From positions 1 through 8,929 of the forward strand of contig CABQMV010000084.1 in NCBI GenBank assembly GCA_902465325.1: 8,929 nucleotides of DNA, written 5' to 3'. This document shows, piece by piece, positions 7,174-8,929 of the stretch. The stretch comes from an uncultured Oscillospiraceae bacterium. Its GTDB lineage: Bacteria; Bacillota; Clostridia; UBA1212; SIG427. The first letter of the stretch is position 1; each line of letters starts with the position of its first letter. Below the pieces are notes generated by a model that worked only from the letters and a program-made list of their open reading frames with translations, had not been told where the DNA came from and ran no database searches. Made by a program: the position numbers and the translations under genes.

Positions 7174-7962
7174 ATGACAAAACGAGAGAAAATACTCGCA
7201 GCAGTGACAATGATATGTATATTATCTGTAATTTCGCTGACTGTATTTTTCTGCCTACCGGAAAATCAGAGGACGCCCTCCTCTGTACCCGACAGTACAG
7301 AAACCCCGCCAAGAGAACCCCCTCTCCCCAGTCCGCAGCCCACAGCCACACAAGCGCCTCTGCCGGAAGGGTTCTCCGACGCCTTAAAATACATACCCGA
7401 TGCAGTAGTTGCCCTCAGCTATTATTCCGAAGACAATTTTATGGGGCGCAGGGTAAAAGGCTATGAGGCCAATCGGGCAATTTTGACCACAGAGGCCTGC
7501 ACAGCACTGAAAAAAGCCGCTGATACGCTCAGAGACCAGGGATATCTCATATATATTTATGATGCCTACCGGCCAACAGATGCAGTAAAAGATTTCATTG
7601 CCTGGGGAGAGGACGAAGACGATATGCTGCGTAAAGAGGATTTTTATCCCACTCTGACAAAAAAGGAGCTTTTCAGCCAGTATATCTCTTCGGATTCTAA
7701 GCATTCCAGGGGCAGTACAGTAGATTTGACAATTATACATTCGGACGGAACCCCCGTCTCTATGGGCTGTCGCTTTGACTATTTTCACGAATTGGCCCAC
7801 ACCTTTACTGCTTTAGTGGACGCGAAAATCCATGAAAACCGTATGATACTGAGAAGGGCTATGGAAGCAGCAGGATTTCAGGGAAGCTCTACAGAATGGT
7901 GGCATTTCCGCCTTACAGAAGAACCCTATCCCCATCAGGCTTTCAATTTTTATGTAAAATAG
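7174..7962 (+). CDS. Membrane-anchored M15 family D-Ala-D-Ala dipeptidase (VanX-like)
   Basis: A 262-residue protein from ATG 7174. A basic N-terminus (TKREK) leads into one hydrophobic segment (about 7-28), then a proline/threonine-rich stalk (about 29-65), then an M15 zinc peptidase domain (about 67-262). Motifs match VanX/DdpX: YDAYRP with R133, SKHSRGSTVDL with zinc ligands H177 and D184, and EWWH with catalytic E241 and zinc ligand H244. The ligand spacings equal those of VanX (His-x6-Asp, Glu-x2-His), and MGCRFD resembles VanX's MGTxFD. Expected reaction: hydrolysis of D-Ala-D-Ala. Unlike the cytoplasmic VanX of vancomycin resistance operons, the anchor puts the enzyme outside the membrane. 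No vanH, vanA or vanRS is in the window, so a resistance role is not supported. The segment ends LTVFFC, which is a poor lipobox, so anchor rather than lipoprotein. It has its own promoter, and its end overlaps convergent glpK by 20 bases. Confidence 0.85.
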   Translation: MTKREKILAAVTMICILSVISLTVFFCLPENQRTPSSVPDSTETPPREPPLPSPQPTATQAPLPEGFSDALKYIPDAVVALSYYSEDNFMGRRVKGYEANRAILTTEACTALKKAADTLRDQGYLIYIYDAYRPTDAVKDFIAWGEDEDDMLRKEDFYPTLTKKELFSQYISSDSKHSRGSTVDLTIIHSDGTPVSMGCRFDYFHELAHTFTALVDAKIHENRMILRRAMEAAGFQGSSTEWWHFRLTEEPYPHQAFNFYVK

Positions 7963-8929
7963 CCTGCTGGCCCTGCTCCCACCCTAGGCTGCGTTCCACC
8001 GCCCGGTGCCAGCTTTGCAAAAACTGCCTTCGGTGGGAAGCCTCCATCTGAGGCTCAAATACTCGGTCGCTCCGCCATAAACTGCGGATTTCTTCTTCGT
8101 TTTGAAACAGCCCGCAGGACAGTCCTGCCAGACAAGCGGCACCCAGCGCAGTGGTTTCTTTATTTTTCACCCGAATTACCTGTCTATTCAAAATATCACT
8201 TTGAAATTGCAGCAAGAAGGCATCTCGGCTGGCGCCTCCATCTACTCTCAATTCTGAAACCGGTATTCCCGTATCCTTTTCCATCGCCTCTACCAGATCA
8301 GCGCTTTGATAAGCAATAGCCTCCTCTGCCGCCCGGATAATATGCTGCCGGTTCGTTCCCCGGGTAATCCCCACAATGGTTCCCCGGGCATACATATCCC
8401 AATACGGAGCGCCCAGTCCGGTAAAGGCAGGCACAATATATACGCCTCCGTTATCCGCCGTTTTCTCTGCTTCCCGGCCGGCCGCGCCGCTTTCCTCCAG
8501 AATTCCCAGTTCGTCCCGAAGCCATTGGATTACCGAACCTCCGGCAAACACACTGCCTTCTAAAGCATATTGGACCTTTCCTTTTAGACTGATGCCCACT
8601 GTAGTCAGCAGGCCATGCCGGCTGCAGCATAGCTTGTCCCCTGTATTAAACAACAAAAAACATCCTGTTCCATAGGTATTTTTAGCCTGCCCCGCCTGAA
8701 AACAGCACTGGCCAAATAACGCCGCCTGCTGATCTCCCGCAACACCTGTAATGGGAATATAGGCATCCCCTATATGTACGTGTCCAAACTCCGCAGAAGA
8801 CTCCATTACCGTTGGCAGAATATTCCGGGGAATTTCCAACATATCCAGCAAAAAATCATCCCATTGCAGGGATTCAATATTATACAGCATGGTACGGGAG
8901 GCATTGGTATGGTCTGTCCCATGGACACG
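7943..8929 (-). CDS. glpK: Glycerol kinase, C-terminal two-thirds (5' truncated by window)
   Basis: ATP-dependent phosphorylation of glycerol to sn-glycerol-3-phosphate, a FGGY-family kinase. The minus-strand frame stays open to base 8929; the codons before the Met at 8890 read VHGTDHTNASRT, the family's conserved run, so the Met is internal. About 328 of the usual roughly 500 residues are present. Visible signatures include AGDQQAALFG with the catalytic-base Asp, KNTYGTGCF, FTGLGAPYWD, the ATP-site region RVDGGASRDAFLLQFQSDIL and ETTALGAACLAGL. A His encoded at 8774-8776 (GHVHIG) aligns, by my recollection of Enterococcus GlpK, with the His phosphorylated by HPr in Gram-positive enzymes, suggesting PTS control. 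The loop is unlike the E. coli fructose-bisphosphate-binding GGKGGTR. It is transcribed against the other genes and is unlikely to be part of their module. Confidence 0.95.
   Translation of the reverse strand, partial: RVHGTDHTNASRTMLYNIESLQWDDFLLDMLEIPRNILPTVMESSAEFGHVHIGDAYIPITGVAGDQQAALFGQCCFQAGQAKNTYGTGCFLLFNTGDKLCCSRHGLLTTVGISLKGKVQYALEGSVFAGGSVIQWLRDELGILEESGAAGREAEKTADNGGVYIVPAFTGLGAPYWDMYARGTIVGITRGTNRQHIIRAAEEAIAYQSADLVEAMEKDTGIPVSELRVDGGASRDAFLLQFQSDILNRQVIRVKNKETTALGAACLAGLSCGLFQNEEEIRSLWRSDRVFEPQMEASHRRQFLQSWHRAVERSLGWEQGQQAILHKN

Noticed and set aside
7243..7254. Lipoprotein cleavage site at Cys27 of the M15 protein
   Set aside because: The residues before the Cys are TVFF. A lipobox needs a small residue at -1, so a membrane anchor is more likely.
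7174..7962. Glycopeptide resistance gene
   Set aside because: Although the protein is VanX-like, no vanR, vanS, vanH or ligase gene is present in the window, and the membrane anchor is not that of the classical resistance enzyme.
7961..7989. AGCCT...AGGCT inverted repeat just after the M15 stop, considered as a terminator
   Set aside because: The stem is only 5 bases with a 19-base loop and no T-run, and it lies in glpK coding sequence.
7943..8890. Treating Met at 8890 as the start of a short glycerol kinase
   Set aside because: The frame continues to the window edge and encodes the conserved GlpK residues TDHTNASRT before this Met, so the gene is cut by the window, not short.

Overview
The window looks like a piece of a Bacillota chromosome, most likely class Clostridia (Lachnospirales or a close relative). 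The reasons are strong AGGAGG-type ribosome binding sites, tightly overlapping co-directional genes, a GlpK of the Gram-positive type, and Clostridia-style versions of the dnaX tail, the GH123/DUF4091 protein and the paired ABC exporter. Base composition is moderate. No rRNA, tRNA, CRISPR array, insertion sequence or phage gene is visible. The organism assignment is inference from protein style, not from a marker gene.

Layout, left to right. (1) 1-600, plus strand: the C-terminal part of DNA polymerase III subunit gamma/tau (dnaX), cut by the window edge. (2) 593-5667, plus strand: three genes that overlap each other and dnaX by 8, 14 and 8 bases. They are a cytoplasmic GH123/DUF4091-type glycoside hydrolase and the two halves of a heterodimeric ABC exporter. 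One half has a degenerate ATP site and the other has the canonical catalytic residues. (3) 5700-7034, plus strand: a peptidoglycan-binding + LysM + M14 zinc peptidase of the gamma-D-glutamyl-diamino acid endopeptidase type. It starts 32 bases after the exporter with no obvious promoter in the gap, so it is probably in the same transcript. (4) 7035-7173: the only sizeable intergenic gap. It holds a near-consensus housekeeping promoter with a 9-bp direct repeat upstream and a small palindrome over the -35 box. (5) 7174-7962, plus strand: a membrane-anchored VanX-type M15 D-Ala-D-Ala dipeptidase. (6) 7943-8929, minus strand: the C-terminal two-thirds of glycerol kinase (glpK), convergent with and overlapping the M15 gene by 20 bases.

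How the genes may work together. dnaX and glpK are ordinary housekeeping genes. The block between them is accessory: a hydrolase of the N-acetylhexosaminidase superfamily without a secretion signal, an ABC exporter, and two zinc peptidases whose families cut peptidoglycan stem peptides at different bonds (gamma-D-Glu|diamino acid and D-Ala|D-Ala). This could be a cell-wall or glycoconjugate turnover module, but the link is inferred from proximity only. The usual dnaX-ybaB-recR order is replaced here by the hydrolase-exporter cassette, which is the most distinctive structural feature of the window.
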